Part shown: in pieces, positions 25,835 through 34,776 of the stretch
How the letters are laid out: each line of letters starts with the position of its first letter
Position numbering within the stretch: position 1 is the stretch's first letter
Origin: JANLYC01 sp963815445
GTDB lineage: Bacteria; Actinomycetota; Actinomycetes; Propionibacteriales; Nocardioidaceae
Reading direction: 5' to 3'
NCBI GenBank assembly: GCA_963815445.1
Contig: CAWFGV010000003.1
Coordinates: 1 to 64,000, forward strand
Length of the DNA stretch: 64,000 nucleotides
Made by a program: the position numbers and the translations under genes
The notes under the pieces: model-generated
What the model was told of the DNA's origin: nothing
Database searches by the model: none
The model's input: the letters and a program-made list of their open reading frames with translations, nothing else

Positions 25835-26043
25835 GTACAGCTCCTTCGGACCTCGGCGCAGGGCCGACCTCTCGACCGGGGCGGACATCGGACGGACCGG
25901 CTCGCACCGGTCCGGTTAGCACTCGCACGGGGCGACTGCCAGCGCCTCCATTGTGCTTCAGCCTGGCCGCGGAAGCAAAGCTTTGACCCACATCCACCCT
26001 CCGGCGAGCCGCCCGCCTGACACCGGGCGGCACAATGGTCGCC

Positions 26044-28620
26044 GTGCCCGTACTCCCGCTCAGCAGGCTCCCGCGCTGGGGACGCATCCTGACCTGGGTC
26101 GGGCTGGGGATGGTCTTGCTGCTCATCGTGGGAGCAGCGACCGCGGTCTGGACCGTGCGTCGGTCGTTCCCGAAGACGAGTGGCACGTTGTCCCTGCCCG
26201 GGCTCGCGGACAAGGTCACGGTGATCCGCGACGACCACGGCATACCGCAGATCTATGCCGACACCAGCGCCGACCTCTTCTTCGCGCAGGGTTACGTCCA
26301 GGCCCAGGACCGGTTCTTCCAGATGGATGTCCAGCGGCATGTCACCGCTGGTCGGTTGAGCGAGCTGTTCGGCAAGCAGGCTCTCGAGACGGACGAGATC
26401 GTCCGCACGATGGGCTGGCGTCGGGTGGCCGAGCAGGAGCTGCCGCTGGTCTCGACCGACACCCGCCGTTACCTCGAGTCGTTCGCCAGCGGGGTCAACG
26501 CCTACCTCGCTGACCACGACGGCGCCACCCTGTCGCTGGAGTACGCCATGCTCGGGCTGTCCGGCGTCAGCTCGACACCCGAGAAGTGGACGGCCGTCGA
26601 CTCGCTGGCCTGGCTCAAGGCCATGGCCTGGGACCTCGGCAGCAACATCACCGACGAGCTGGACCGGTCGTTGGAGTCCACCCGGCTCAAGCGCGGGCAG
26701 ATCGCCAAGCTCTACCCGCCCTACCCCTACCGTACGAACCAGCCGATCGTGCACCAGGGCGCCCTCGTGGACGGCGCCTACGAGCAGGACGCGCAGCAAG
26801 GCGGCACCCGGTTGCCCGAGCGCCCGGGGTTCCTCAGCAAGAGCCGGGAGGCGCTGCTGCGAACGCGGCAGTCCACCCATGCCCTGTCGACCCTGCTCGG
26901 CAGCACGAGCACCTCACTGGGATCCAATGCCTTCGCGGTCTCCGGCGACCACACGGCCAGTGGCGCGCCGATCCTGGTGAACGACCCGCACCTCGGTGCG
27001 TCGATGCCGAGCATCTGGTACCAGATGGGCCTGCACTGCAGCGTCGTCGATGCGGCCTGTCCGTTCGATGTCACCGGCTTCACGTTCCCGGGCATGCCGG
27101 GCGTCGTCATCGGCCACAACCAGTCCATTGCCTGGGGCTTCACGAACCTCGACCCCGACGTGCAGGACCTGTACCTCGAAAAGGTCCTCGGCGCAGACCG
27201 TTATCTGTACGACGGCAAGGCACTGCCCTTGATCACGCGAGAGGAACGGTTCGTCGTGCACGGCGAGAGTCCCGTGACGATCACGGTGCGCGAGACCCGG
27301 CATGGACCGCTCATCTCCGACGTGAGCGGCGACTACTCCACCGTCGGGGCCGACGCCCCGGTGCGTGGAGGGCAGGGGAAGCCGGCGCGTGGCAACGGAT
27401 ACGCCGTGGCGCTGCGCTGGACCGCGCTCACGCCGGGGAGAACCGCCGACGCCCTGTTCGAGGTCGACAAGGCCACCAGCTGGAACCAGTTCCGTGACGG
27501 CGCGCGCCACTTCGAGGTGCCCGCGCAGAACCTCGTGTATGCCGACGTGAACGGCCACATCGGCTACCAGGCACCAGGCAGGATCCCGATCCGGCGTACC
27601 GGGAACGGGGAATGGCCCGTCCCGGGCTGGGACCCGGCGTACGAGTGGGACCGGTCATACATCCCGTTCGACGCCCTCCCCAGCGTGCTGGATCCGAAGG
27701 ACGGGTACGTCGTCACCGCCAACCAGGCGATCGTGCGCACGTCCTACCCGTACTTCATCAGCAGCACCTACGACTACGGCTACCGCGCCCAGCGGATACA
27801 CGACCTGGTCGCGGCGCACGACCAGCTGACGCCCGCCGATCTGGCGGCGGTCCAGCTCGACACGTCCAGCTGGCTGGCCAGGCGGCTGACGCCCTACCTG
27901 CTCGGCGTCGAGCTTCCGGGTGCCTACTACCGCATGGGGCAGCACACCCTGATCGGTTGGGACTTCACCCAGTCCGGCGACTCCTCGGCGGCCGCGTTCT
28001 TCAACGTCGTCTGGAAGAACCTGCTCGCCGACACGTTCCACGACCAGCTTCCGAAAGACAGCTGGCCCGACGGCGGCGATCGATGGTGGGCGGTCATGGA
28101 CCAGCTGCTCGATCGCCCCGACGACCCCTTCTGGGATGACGTCGACACGCCCGAGGTCGAGAGGCGAGACGACATCATCGTGCTGGCGATGGAGCAGGCG
28201 CGCGACGAGCTCACCAGTGCGCTCTCGCGTGACCCGACTCGATGGGAATGGGGGCGGCTGCACACGCTGACCCTCGAGAACTCGACTCTTGGCTCCGACA
28301 GCTCGCCCGTGCGGTTCTTGTTCAACCGCGGTCCCTACGCGCTCGGGGGCGGCCCTTCAGTGGTCGACGCCGCCGCCTGGGATGCCGCGAAGGGCTATGA
28401 GGTCACCGCCGTCCCCTCGATGCGGATGGTGATCCCGCTCGACGACCTCGACGCCGCTCGCTGGATCAACCTGACCGGAGCGTCCGGGCACGCCTACAAC
28501 GGGAACTACACCGACCAGACAGACCTGTGGGCCGACGGGAAGACGCTGCCGTGGGTCTTCAGCAAGGCGGCCGTCCGGGCCGCCGCCGACGCGACGCTGA
28601 CCCTCGAACCGGCCCGCTGA
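26044..28620 (+). CDS. Penicillin acylase family protein (Ntn hydrolase)
   Basis: The precursor has 858 residues. The N-terminus has one transmembrane helix (ILTWVGLGMVLLLIVGA), so it is membrane-anchored or secreted. The alpha-chain region includes VIRDDHGIPQIYADTSADLF and FFAQGYVQAQDRFFQMD. Autoproteolysis should occur before the serine in SLGSNAFAVSG, which becomes the N-terminal nucleophile of the beta chain. Then come LVNDPHLG, IGHNQSIAWGFTN and the C-terminal GASGHAYNGNY block. The family hydrolyses amides such as beta-lactam side chains or acyl-homoserine lactones; the real substrate is unknown. GTG at 26044 is favoured by a CACAAT box 7 bases upstream; ATG at 26035 is possible. Confidence 0.9.
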   Translation: MPVLPLSRLPRWGRILTWVGLGMVLLLIVGAATAVWTVRRSFPKTSGTLSLPGLADKVTVIRDDHGIPQIYADTSADLFFAQGYVQAQDRFFQMDVQRHVTAGRLSELFGKQALETDEIVRTMGWRRVAEQELPLVSTDTRRYLESFASGVNAYLADHDGATLSLEYAMLGLSGVSSTPEKWTAVDSLAWLKAMAWDLGSNITDELDRSLESTRLKRGQIAKLYPPYPYRTNQPIVHQGALVDGAYEQDAQQGGTRLPERPGFLSKSREALLRTRQSTHALSTLLGSTSTSLGSNAFAVSGDHTASGAPILVNDPHLGASMPSIWYQMGLHCSVVDAACPFDVTGFTFPGMPGVVIGHNQSIAWGFTNLDPDVQDLYLEKVLGADRYLYDGKALPLITREERFVVHGESPVTITVRETRHGPLISDVSGDYSTVGADAPVRGGQGKPARGNGYAVALRWTALTPGRTADALFEVDKATSWNQFRDGARHFEVPAQNLVYADVNGHIGYQAPGRIPIRRTGNGEWPVPGWDPAYEWDRSYIPFDALPSVLDPKDGYVVTANQAIVRTSYPYFISSTYDYGYRAQRIHDLVAAHDQLTPADLAAVQLDTSSWLARRLTPYLLGVELPGAYYRMGQHTLIGWDFTQSGDSSAAAFFNVVWKNLLADTFHDQLPKDSWPDGGDRWWAVMDQLLDRPDDPFWDDVDTPEVERRDDIIVLAMEQARDELTSALSRDPTRWEWGRLHTLTLENSTLGSDSSPVRFLFNRGPYALGGGPSVVDAAAWDAAKGYEVTAVPSMRMVIPLDDLDAARWINLTGASGHAYNGNYTDQTDLWADGKTLPWVFSKAAVRAAADATLTLEPAR

Positions 28621-28641
28621 CGGTCACCGCCGGTCCCGTCC

Positions 28642-29259
28642 CTACCGCGTCCGCGTCTCGGTGTCTTCGGTGCGTTCGGTGCGTTCGGTGCGGATGGTGG
28701 TCGTCGGGGTCACGATGACGTCGACGGCTTCGTCGTGGTCCTCAGCGGGTACGACGTCGACCACCTCGTCGTCATACGCCAGCTGCACGCGGAGCACGTC
28801 CGACCCGCAACGGCGCAACGCCCGGTCGTAGGATCCGCCGCCGCGCCCGAGTCGGTGGCCCATCCGGTCGACGGCGACACCGGGACAGACGACGACCGAG
28901 ACCGTGCCGATGGCATCCACACCGGCGCGTGCGGTCGTCGGGACCAGCAGGCCGAATCGGCCGGGCTCCTGCTCGCCCGGCTCGTAGGTGCCCCAGTCCA
29001 GGTCGAAATCGTCGAGCAGCACAGGGAGCAGGACCTCGATGTCACGCGCATGCAGTGCGTCAAGGAGCGGCCGCGTTCCCGGTTCGCCGTCCTGCGACAC
29101 GAACACGGCGATCCGCGTCGCACCGGCCAGCTCGGGCAGCTCGAGCAGCTGGTCGCGGAAACCGCGGGCCTGCCGTTCCTGGTCGACCTCACTGCGAACC
29201 GCACGTCGTCCCTGGTGGACCTTTCGCAGCTGCGCCTTGGAGGGAGAGGAGTCGCTCAC
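28642..29259 (-). CDS. 5-formyltetrahydrofolate cyclo-ligase
   Basis: The 205-residue cytoplasmic enzyme converts 5-formyl-THF to 5,10-methenyl-THF using ATP. It starts with an Arg/Lys-rich helix (LRKVHQGRRAVRSEVD), and has the ATP-binding block FVSQDGEPGTRPLLDAL and the signature VCPGVAVDRMGHRLGRGGG. After the conserved core the tail (VIVTPTTTIRTERTERTEDT) is a short Thr/Glu/Arg repeat and probably disordered. Start at GTG 29259 is supported by a TACAGT box six bases upstream on the coding strand. It is divergent from the UGPase gene. Confidence 0.9.
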   Translation of the reverse strand: MSDSSPSKAQLRKVHQGRRAVRSEVDQERQARGFRDQLLELPELAGATRIAVFVSQDGEPGTRPLLDALHARDIEVLLPVLLDDFDLDWGTYEPGEQEPGRFGLLVPTTARAGVDAIGTVSVVVCPGVAVDRMGHRLGRGGGSYDRALRRCGSDVLRVQLAYDDEVVDVVPAEDHDEAVDVIVTPTTTIRTERTERTEDTETRTR

Positions 29260-29265
29260 GTCGCC

Positions 29266-29271
29266 ACTGTA
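29266..29271 (-). promoter_or_regulatory. Leaderless-type -10 box (TACAGT) for the cyclo-ligase gene
   Basis: TACAGT on the minus strand ends 6 bases before the GTG at 29259. No ribosome-binding site is seen. The UGPase box (29320-29325) drives the opposite direction. Confidence 0.45.
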
Positions 29272-29319
29272 GGAGCCCGCTGCCGATCGAGCACCTGCGC
29301 GGCTGCCGTCGGCTGCGCC

Positions 29320-29325
29320 TAGCAT
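29320..29325 (+). promoter_or_regulatory. Leaderless-type -10 box (TAGCAT) before the UGPase gene
   Basis: TAGCAT is followed by 7 bases and the ATG at 29333, with no ribosome-binding site. It argues for the second of two closely spaced ATGs as the start. Confidence 0.45.
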
Positions 29326-29332
29326 GCTGGAC

Positions 29333-30718
29333 ATGAGCGCCGAAGGACTGCAAGCCGCCCGGACGAAGATGCAGGACGCGGACGTCCATCCCGCCGCGAT
29401 CGAGGTCTTCAGCGACTTCTACCGGCAGCTCGAGTCCGGGGTCACGGGCATCGTGCACGAGTCCGACATCCGCCCCCTCGACGAGCCGCCGCAGCTCGCC
29501 GACCTCGACGACCCCGGAAGCGCGGGTCGCGACGCGCTGGCGGTGACGGCCGTGATCAAGGTCAACGGTGGACTCGGCACGTCGATGGGTATGGCCCAGG
29601 CGAAGTCTCTGCTGCCGGTGCGTAACGGGTTGACGTTCCTCGACATCATCGCCCGACAGGTGTTGGCGGCGCGGGACCGGTGGGACGTGCCACTCCCGGT
29701 GGTCTTCATGAACTCGTTCCGGACGCGCGACGACACCCTGGCGGCGTTGGCGGGGTACGACGACCTGGCCGTGGGCGACCTGCCCCTGGACTTCATGCAG
29801 AACCGCGAGCCGAAGCTGCGGGCCGACGATCTGACGCCGGTGAGCTGGCCGGCGGACCCGTCGCTGGAGTGGTGCCCACCGGGCCATGGCGACATCTACA
29901 CAGCGCTGCGTGCGTCCGGACTGCTGAAGCAGCTGCTGGATGCCGGCTTCGGGTACGCGTTCATGTCGAACTCCGACAACCTCTGCGCGACGGTCGACCC
30001 CCGGGTGGCGAGCTGGTTCGCCGGATCCGGTGCCCCGTTCGCCAACGAGGTCTGCCGGCGTACTCCGGCCGACCGTAAGGGCGGTCACCTCGCCATCCGC
30101 ACGAGCGACGGGCGTCTCGTGCTGCGTGAAACGGCGCAGACAGCGCCGGAGGACGAGGAGGCGCTGGCGGACATCAGCCGCCACCGTTACTTCAACACCA
30201 ACAACCTGTGGGTCGACCTGCGAGCGCTGGAGGCCCGGTTGGACGAGCGCGATGGCGTGCTCGGGCTTCCGTTGATCCGCAACGACAAGACGGTCGATCC
30301 CAGCGACCCGAGCTCGCCGGCCGTGATCCAGATCGAGTCGGCCATGGGTGCGGCGGTCGAGGTCTTCGACGGCGCGCAGGCGCTGGCCGTCGACCGGTCA
30401 CGGTTCCTTCCGGTCAAGTCCACCAACGACCTGCTGCTGTTGCGTTCCGACGTCTACGAGCTGAGCGAGGACTTCCGCGTTGTGCAGGCGCAACGTGATG
30501 CACGTCCGCCGGTCGTCGACCTCGACGACGAGTTCTACAAGCTGGTGGGGGACTTCGAGAAGCGCTTTCCCGCCGGGCCGCCGTCCCTCAAGCAGGCGAC
30601 GTCCCTCACGGTGCGCGGAGACTGGACGTTCGACGCGGATGTGGTCGTGCAGGGCGACGGAGACGTCGAGGCCGACGGTTCGCCCGGGACGGTCTCGGCG
30701 GGTCCACTCGGGCGTTAG
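29333..30718 (+). CDS. UTP--glucose-1-phosphate uridylyltransferase, eukaryote-like UDPGP family
   Basis: The 461-residue enzyme makes UDP-glucose from UTP and glucose 1-phosphate. It belongs to the UDPGP (UGP2-type) family rather than the GalU type. Characteristic blocks are VIKVNGGLGTSMGMAQAKSL with the nucleotide-binding glycine loop, PVVFMNSF, DFMQNREPKLRADD, EWCPPGHGDIYTAL, FMSNSDNLCATVDP and HRYFNTNNLWVDL. The C-terminal part (STNDLLLLRSDVYEL) is a beta-helix-like cap. An ATG nine bases upstream is an alternative. The gene stands directly upstream of the molybdopterin operon but ends 44 bases before it. Confidence 0.92.
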   Translation: MSAEGLQAARTKMQDADVHPAAIEVFSDFYRQLESGVTGIVHESDIRPLDEPPQLADLDDPGSAGRDALAVTAVIKVNGGLGTSMGMAQAKSLLPVRNGLTFLDIIARQVLAARDRWDVPLPVVFMNSFRTRDDTLAALAGYDDLAVGDLPLDFMQNREPKLRADDLTPVSWPADPSLEWCPPGHGDIYTALRASGLLKQLLDAGFGYAFMSNSDNLCATVDPRVASWFAGSGAPFANEVCRRTPADRKGGHLAIRTSDGRLVLRETAQTAPEDEEALADISRHRYFNTNNLWVDLRALEARLDERDGVLGLPLIRNDKTVDPSDPSSPAVIQIESAMGAAVEVFDGAQALAVDRSRFLPVKSTNDLLLLRSDVYELSEDFRVVQAQRDARPPVVDLDDEFYKLVGDFEKRFPAGPPSLKQATSLTVRGDWTFDADVVVQGDGDVEADGSPGTVSAGPLGR

Positions 30719-30762
30719 GGTGATCTGACCACCCGGCCCCGATCCGAGAGACTTCTTGCCTG

Positions 30763-31983
30763 ATGCGCAGCGTCGAAGAGCACCTGAGCACGATCTTGGA
30801 GCTGGTCCAGCCCCTGCCGCCGTACGAGCAGCCGCTGATGGAGGCGATCGGGCTGCCGATCTGCCAGGACGTCATCTCCTCGATCGACCTGCCGATGTTC
30901 GACAACTCCGCCATGGACGGCTATGCCTGCCGGCGCGTCGACCTGATGAGCGCCGGCGACGACACCCCCGTCCGCCTCCCGGTGGTGGGGGAGTCAGCGG
31001 CCGGGCAGAGCAAGGCGTACGCACTGTCGGAGGGGCAGGCCGTCAAGATCATGACGGGTGCTCCCTTGCCGGCCGGTGCCGACTGCGTCGTCCCGATCGA
31101 GTGGACCGACGGTGGTCGTGCGAACGTGTCGATCACGCGGTTGCCCGAGCTCGGCCAACACGTGCGGCCGCGCGGTGAGGACGTACGTGCCGGTGACCTG
31201 CTCCTCCCCGAGGGGACCAGGCTCGGCCCGCGCCAGGCCGCCGTGCTGGCAGCGACCGGGCATTCGCAGGTCAGCGCCCGCCCGCGCCCGCGCATCGTGG
31301 TGCTCTCCACCGGCAGCGAGCTCCGCGAGCCCGGTACGCCGCTGGGTTTCGACTCGATCTACGACTGCAACTCGTTTGCGATCGCGGCGGCGGTCCGGCA
31401 GGCCGAGGCGATCGCGTACCGGGTCGGCATCGTCACCGACGACCCGCACGAGCTGACCGACACGTTGTCCGACCAGCTCGTGCGGGCCGACATCGTCGTC
31501 ACGAGCGGGGGAGTGAGCAAGGGCGACTACGACGTGGTCAAGGACGTCCTCGGTCGCCTCGGCACGGTGCAGTTCGACGAGGTCGCGATGCAGCCGGGCA
31601 AGCCGCAGGGCTTCGGCACGATCGGCGAGGACGACACCCCGATCTTCACGCTGCCGGGCAATCCGGTGTCGGCGTACATCTCCTTCGAGGTGTTCGTGCT
31701 GCCGGCGATCCGGTTGATGATGGGCATGCTGCCGTACCGCAGGCCGCTGGTCCGAGCCACGTGCAGGAACACCTTCTCCTCACCAAACGGTCGTCGGCAG
31801 TTCGTCCGGGGGGCCTTCCAGGTCACGAGCGACGGCGCGGACGTCACGCCCATCGGCGGACACGGTTCGCACCTCATCGGCAGCCTGGCCAACTCGAACG
31901 CGCTGATCGTCGTCGCGGAGGAGACCACGTCGGTCAGCGCCGGGGACACCGTCGACGTCATGGTCCTGGACCGGATGTTCTGA
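30763..31983 (+). CDS. moeA: Molybdopterin molybdenumtransferase
   Basis: The 406-residue cytoplasmic enzyme inserts molybdate into adenylylated molybdopterin. Domain order is standard: the N-terminal segment with FDNSAMDGYACR, the beta-sheet lid, KIMTGAPLPAGADCVVPIEW, then the MogA-like central domain with VLSTGSELREPGTPL, SGGVSKGDYDVVKDVL, QPGKPQGFGTI and LPGNPVSAYISFEVFV. The C-terminal domain ends at the stop that overlaps the moaC start (TGATG). It opens a molybdenum-cofactor operon with moaC, mog and a GNAT gene. Confidence 0.95.
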   Translation: MRSVEEHLSTILELVQPLPPYEQPLMEAIGLPICQDVISSIDLPMFDNSAMDGYACRRVDLMSAGDDTPVRLPVVGESAAGQSKAYALSEGQAVKIMTGAPLPAGADCVVPIEWTDGGRANVSITRLPELGQHVRPRGEDVRAGDLLLPEGTRLGPRQAAVLAATGHSQVSARPRPRIVVLSTGSELREPGTPLGFDSIYDCNSFAIAAAVRQAEAIAYRVGIVTDDPHELTDTLSDQLVRADIVVTSGGVSKGDYDVVKDVLGRLGTVQFDEVAMQPGKPQGFGTIGEDDTPIFTLPGNPVSAYISFEVFVLPAIRLMMGMLPYRRPLVRATCRNTFSSPNGRRQFVRGAFQVTSDGADVTPIGGHGSHLIGSLANSNALIVVAEETTSVSAGDTVDVMVLDRMF

Positions 31984-32519
31984 TGACCTCGCCGTCCGAC
32001 GATCAGCCCCGGCTGACGCACGTGGACTCCGCCGGGGCCGCACGGATGGTCGACGTGTCGGACAAGGACGTGACGGCTCGGACCGCGGTCGCGGCCGGTC
32101 GTGTCCTCGTGTCAGCCGACGTGGTGTCGTTGCTCCGTGGTGCCGGCATGCCCAAGGGGGACGCCCTTGCGGTGGCTCGGCTGGCCGGGATCATGGCCGC
32201 CAAGCGGACGCCCGACCTGGTGCCGCTGTGTCACCCCGTCGCGATCAGCGGTGTCGTCGTCGACGTCGAGGTGGTCGACGACGGCGTGGACATCACGGCA
32301 ACCGTGCGCACGACCGACCGGACCGGCGTCGAGATGGAGGCGCTGACTGCCGTCGCCGTGGCGGGGCTGGCACTCGTCGACATGGTCAAGGCCGTCGACA
32401 AGGGAGCGGTCATCACCGATGTGCGGGTGATCAGCAAGACCGGGGGACGGTCCGGCACGTGGACCCGCTCGGGGTCGCCGGCAGCGGGAGAAGGGCCACA
32501 GGGGAGAAGTCGTGAGTGA
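31983..32519 (+). CDS. moaC: Cyclic pyranopterin monophosphate synthase
   Basis: The 178-residue enzyme performs the second half of the first step of molybdopterin synthesis, forming cyclic pyranopterin monophosphate together with MoaA. It has RLTHVDSAGAARMVDVSDK at the start, MAAKRTPDLVPLCHPVAISG with the conserved active-site His, GVEMEALTAVAVAGLALVDM and AVDKGAVITDVRVISKTGG with the active-site Lys. The tail after TGGRSG is a short disordered extension. ATG at 31983 overlaps the moeA stop; the gene overlaps mog by 8 bases. moaA is not in the window. Confidence 0.95.
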   Translation: MTSPSDDQPRLTHVDSAGAARMVDVSDKDVTARTAVAAGRVLVSADVVSLLRGAGMPKGDALAVARLAGIMAAKRTPDLVPLCHPVAISGVVVDVEVVDDGVDITATVRTTDRTGVEMEALTAVAVAGLALVDMVKAVDKGAVITDVRVISKTGGRSGTWTRSGSPAAGEGPQGRSRE

Positions 32520-33027
32520 CTTCGCGGCACGCCGGGCGCATGTGGTCTCGGTGTCCAACCGTGCGGCCGCCGGCGTCTACGCCGACACCACAGGGCCGCT
32601 CATCGTGTCGGCCCTGCAGGACGCGGGGTTCGGCGCCGTCACCTCGAGCGTCGTACCCGATGGAGAGCCGGTGGCTGACGTGCTGCGGGCGGCGGTCGAC
32701 GAGGGTGTCGACCTCGTGGTGACCACCGGCGGGACGGGCTTGACGCCGACCGACAAAACTCCTGAGATGACTCGCCTGGTGCTCGAGCAGGAGGTGCCCG
32801 GGGTGGCCGAGGCGATCCGGGCCTACGGTCAGATTCAGGGCGTCCCGACGGCCGCCCTTTCGCGCGGCCTGGCGGGAACGGCCGGTTCGACGTTCGTGGT
32901 CAACCTGCCTGGTTCCACCGGTGGGGTCAAGGACGGCCTGGCCGTGCTCATGCCGATCCTCGGCCACGCGTTGGACCAGGTGCGCGGGGGCGATCATCCC
33001 CGCGCCGACGAGGGTGGTGCGCCCTGA
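32512..33027 (+). CDS. MogA/MoaB-type molybdopterin adenylyltransferase
   Basis: The 171-residue protein activates molybdopterin by adenylylation before metal insertion by MoeA. Features are VVSVSNRAAAGVYADTTGPL, LVVTTGGTGLTPTDKTPEMT with the MPT-binding TGGTG loop, and the C-terminal NLPGSTGGVKDGLAVLMPIL. GTG at 32512 lies inside the end of moaC (8-base overlap), so translation is coupled. Bacterial MogA and MoaB cannot be separated with certainty from sequence alone. Confidence 0.92.
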   Translation: MSDFAARRAHVVSVSNRAAAGVYADTTGPLIVSALQDAGFGAVTSSVVPDGEPVADVLRAAVDEGVDLVVTTGGTGLTPTDKTPEMTRLVLEQEVPGVAEAIRAYGQIQGVPTAALSRGLAGTAGSTFVVNLPGSTGGVKDGLAVLMPILGHALDQVRGGDHPRADEGGAP

Positions 33028-33629
33028 CCCGGGGGTGGCCGGCCGAGCTCTCCCGGGGACGCACCGGGCTGCGCCCGATCAAGCGTCGGGACGCGGCCCG
33101 ATGGGCCGAGCTGCGGCAGAGCAATCTCGAGTGGCTCGGGCCGTGGGAGTCCACCCGACCGCCCGACACCAGCGGGCCCTCGACGGGCTACCGCGCGCTG
33201 ACGCGAGACCTGATCCGGCAGGGACGACAAGGCCGGGCGCTCCCCTTCGTCGTCACGTACGACGGCCTCATGGTCGGCCAGCTCACGGTCACGGGGATTA
33301 CCTGGGGTTCGGCACGATGGGCCCAGATGGGCTACTGGATCGACGAGGGTCACGCCGGCCGCGGCATCATGCCGACCGCCGTCGCACTGGCGTGTGACCA
33401 CTGCTTCAACGTGCTGGGCCTGCACCGGATCGAGATCGCGATCAGGCCCGAGAACGTCGCCAGCCTGCGGGTGGTCCGGAAGCTGGGCTTCACCGAGATC
33501 GGGCTGGCCGCTCGCTACCTGCACATCAACGGGATGTGGCGGGACCACCTGCTGTTCGCGCTGACCGTCGAGGACGCTCCGCTCGGCGTGGTGGCCCGGC
33601 TGCGGGCGGAGGGGTCCAGCAGCCCGTGA
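33024..33629 (+). CDS. RimJ/RimL-type GNAT N-acetyltransferase, CTG start
   Basis: The protein has 201 residues. The acetyl-CoA fold is recognisable: TGLRPIKRRDAARW at strand 1, VGQLTVTGITWGSARWAQMG and the pyrophosphate-binding DEGHAGRGIMPTAVALA, then ENVASLRVVRKLGFTEIG. It resembles ribosomal-protein or other N-terminal acetyltransferases. The conserved N-terminus (TRGWPAELSRGRTG) lies upstream of the first ATG (33270), and the only start that covers it is CTG at 33024, which overlaps the mog stop as CTGA. No ATG, GTG or TTG is available there. Confidence 0.85.
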   Translation: MTRGWPAELSRGRTGLRPIKRRDAARWAELRQSNLEWLGPWESTRPPDTSGPSTGYRALTRDLIRQGRQGRALPFVVTYDGLMVGQLTVTGITWGSARWAQMGYWIDEGHAGRGIMPTAVALACDHCFNVLGLHRIEIAIRPENVASLRVVRKLGFTEIGLAARYLHINGMWRDHLLFALTVEDAPLGVVARLRAEGSSSP

Positions 33630-33730
33630 CGGCGGGGCTCCGATCCTGGCGAGTCACTGAATTCACACCAGCCACATAATTCTCAGGCGACACACCGGCC
33701 CCGTTGCCCCGCCGGTGACGAAACCGGCCA

Positions 33731-33736
33731 TACGGT
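33731..33736 (+). promoter_or_regulatory. Leaderless-type -10 box (TACGGT) before sepX
   Basis: TACGGT is followed by 7 bases and the GTG at 33744. No ribosome-binding site is present. Confidence 0.4.
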
Positions 33737-33743
33737 CGTACCC

Positions 33744-34643
33744 GTGGGTTTGACCGGAGTCATCTATGCGCTCGTCGTCCTCGCCTGGGCGGCGTACCTT
33801 CTGCCGCAGGCGCTGCGTCGACACGACGAAGCAGCCCGCAAGCACTCGATCGAGCGGTTCTCCTCGGCCATGCGCGTGCTCGCCCGTCGGGGACCATCAC
33901 GAAGTGATCGGATGGTCGTCACGCCGGCACGCACGACCGACCGACTGCTCACGCCCTCGCTGGCCACGAGTCCGCCCCCTGACGAGAAGGCCGAGCGCCC
34001 GCTTCGCCAGCGGCCCAGCCGCGCCGCCCTGAAGGCGGCCGCCGAGCGACGTCGACGCGTCCTGCTCATCTTGCTGGCGTCGACGCTCCTCACCGCGGCC
34101 GTTGCTGGCTTGAACCTGGTGCCGCTGTGGTCGGTCGCGATTCCCCTCCTCACGATCATCGCCTTCCTGGGGTTGGCCAGGCGACAGGTACGCCTCGCCA
34201 GCGACGCCTACTGGGACGAGGTGTCGACCTTTCGTCCGGAGCCAAGCAACGTCTCGCCCCGCCCGGCCGCCCGCGTCGACGCCACCCACGGCGTCGCCAA
34301 ACGGGCCGCTTCGGTCAGCTCCGAACGAGACACGTCCGACGACGAGCCCACCGTGACGCTGGACGCCGGTGCCCTGCGTGAGGCGCACGTCGACGTAGGC
34401 GTCGTCGCGACAGCCGATGGCGGATCGTTGTGGGACCCGCTGCCGGTGACGCTGCCGACGTACGTCGACAAGCCCGTGGCCAAGCGCACGCATCGCACGA
34501 TCACTCTCGGCGAGCCGGGCACGTGGTCATCGGGTCACTCCGCTGAGGACAGCGCAACCGTGGCAGGCTCGGGCGTCGCGCCGTCGACGTCGGAGGACGC
34601 CGAGGGGTCTGTGGACGCGACTCCACGCGTGGCGAACGCCTGA
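33744..34643 (+). CDS. Divisome protein SepX/GlpR
   Basis: The 299-residue membrane protein has an N-terminal helix (GVIYALVVLAWAAYLLPQAL), a cytoplasmic region, then a second double-hydrophobic segment around residues 111-145 (VLLILLASTLLTAAVAGLNL and VAIPLLTIIAFLGLARRQ). A long Ser/Thr/Asp-rich tail follows. The starting motif and position after the moeA-moaC-mog-GNAT genes match SepX/GlpR, a factor reported to support cell division in filamentous actinobacteria. GTG at 33744 is preceded by the TACGGT box. A tRNA-Ala-like 5' fragment lies about 90 bases after the stop. Confidence 0.8.
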   Translation: MGLTGVIYALVVLAWAAYLLPQALRRHDEAARKHSIERFSSAMRVLARRGPSRSDRMVVTPARTTDRLLTPSLATSPPPDEKAERPLRQRPSRAALKAAAERRRRVLLILLASTLLTAAVAGLNLVPLWSVAIPLLTIIAFLGLARRQVRLASDAYWDEVSTFRPEPSNVSPRPAARVDATHGVAKRAASVSSERDTSDDEPTVTLDAGALREAHVDVGVVATADGGSLWDPLPVTLPTYVDKPVAKRTHRTITLGEPGTWSSGHSAEDSATVAGSGVAPSTSEDAEGSVDATPRVANA

Positions 34644-34730
34644 CCTGCTCGGTTCGAGGGGCCACGAACCGGGTGCTAGAGTTTCCCGGCGATCGGCGGC
34701 GGGCACGTGCCGTGCTCCGCTCGCTGTCAT

Positions 34731-34745
34731 GGGGCTGTGGCGCAG
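34731..34745 (+). pseudogene. tRNA-Ala-like 5' fragment
   Basis: GGGGCTGTGGCGCAG matches the acceptor 5' strand and start of the D-arm of actinobacterial tRNA-Ala. The normal continuation TTGGTAGCGC is absent here but appears at 36333. It is only 15 bases, so the identification depends on the second piece. Confidence 0.45.
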
Positions 34746-34763
34746 AATACCGTCTCTATGATT

Positions 34764-34769
34764 TAGTCT
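34764..34769 (+). promoter_or_regulatory. Leaderless-type -10 box (TAGTCT) before the GNAT gene
   Basis: TAGTCT is followed by 7 bases and the GTG at 34777. A longer frame begins at GTG 34771. Confidence 0.4.
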
Positions 34770-34776
34770 CGTGTTC

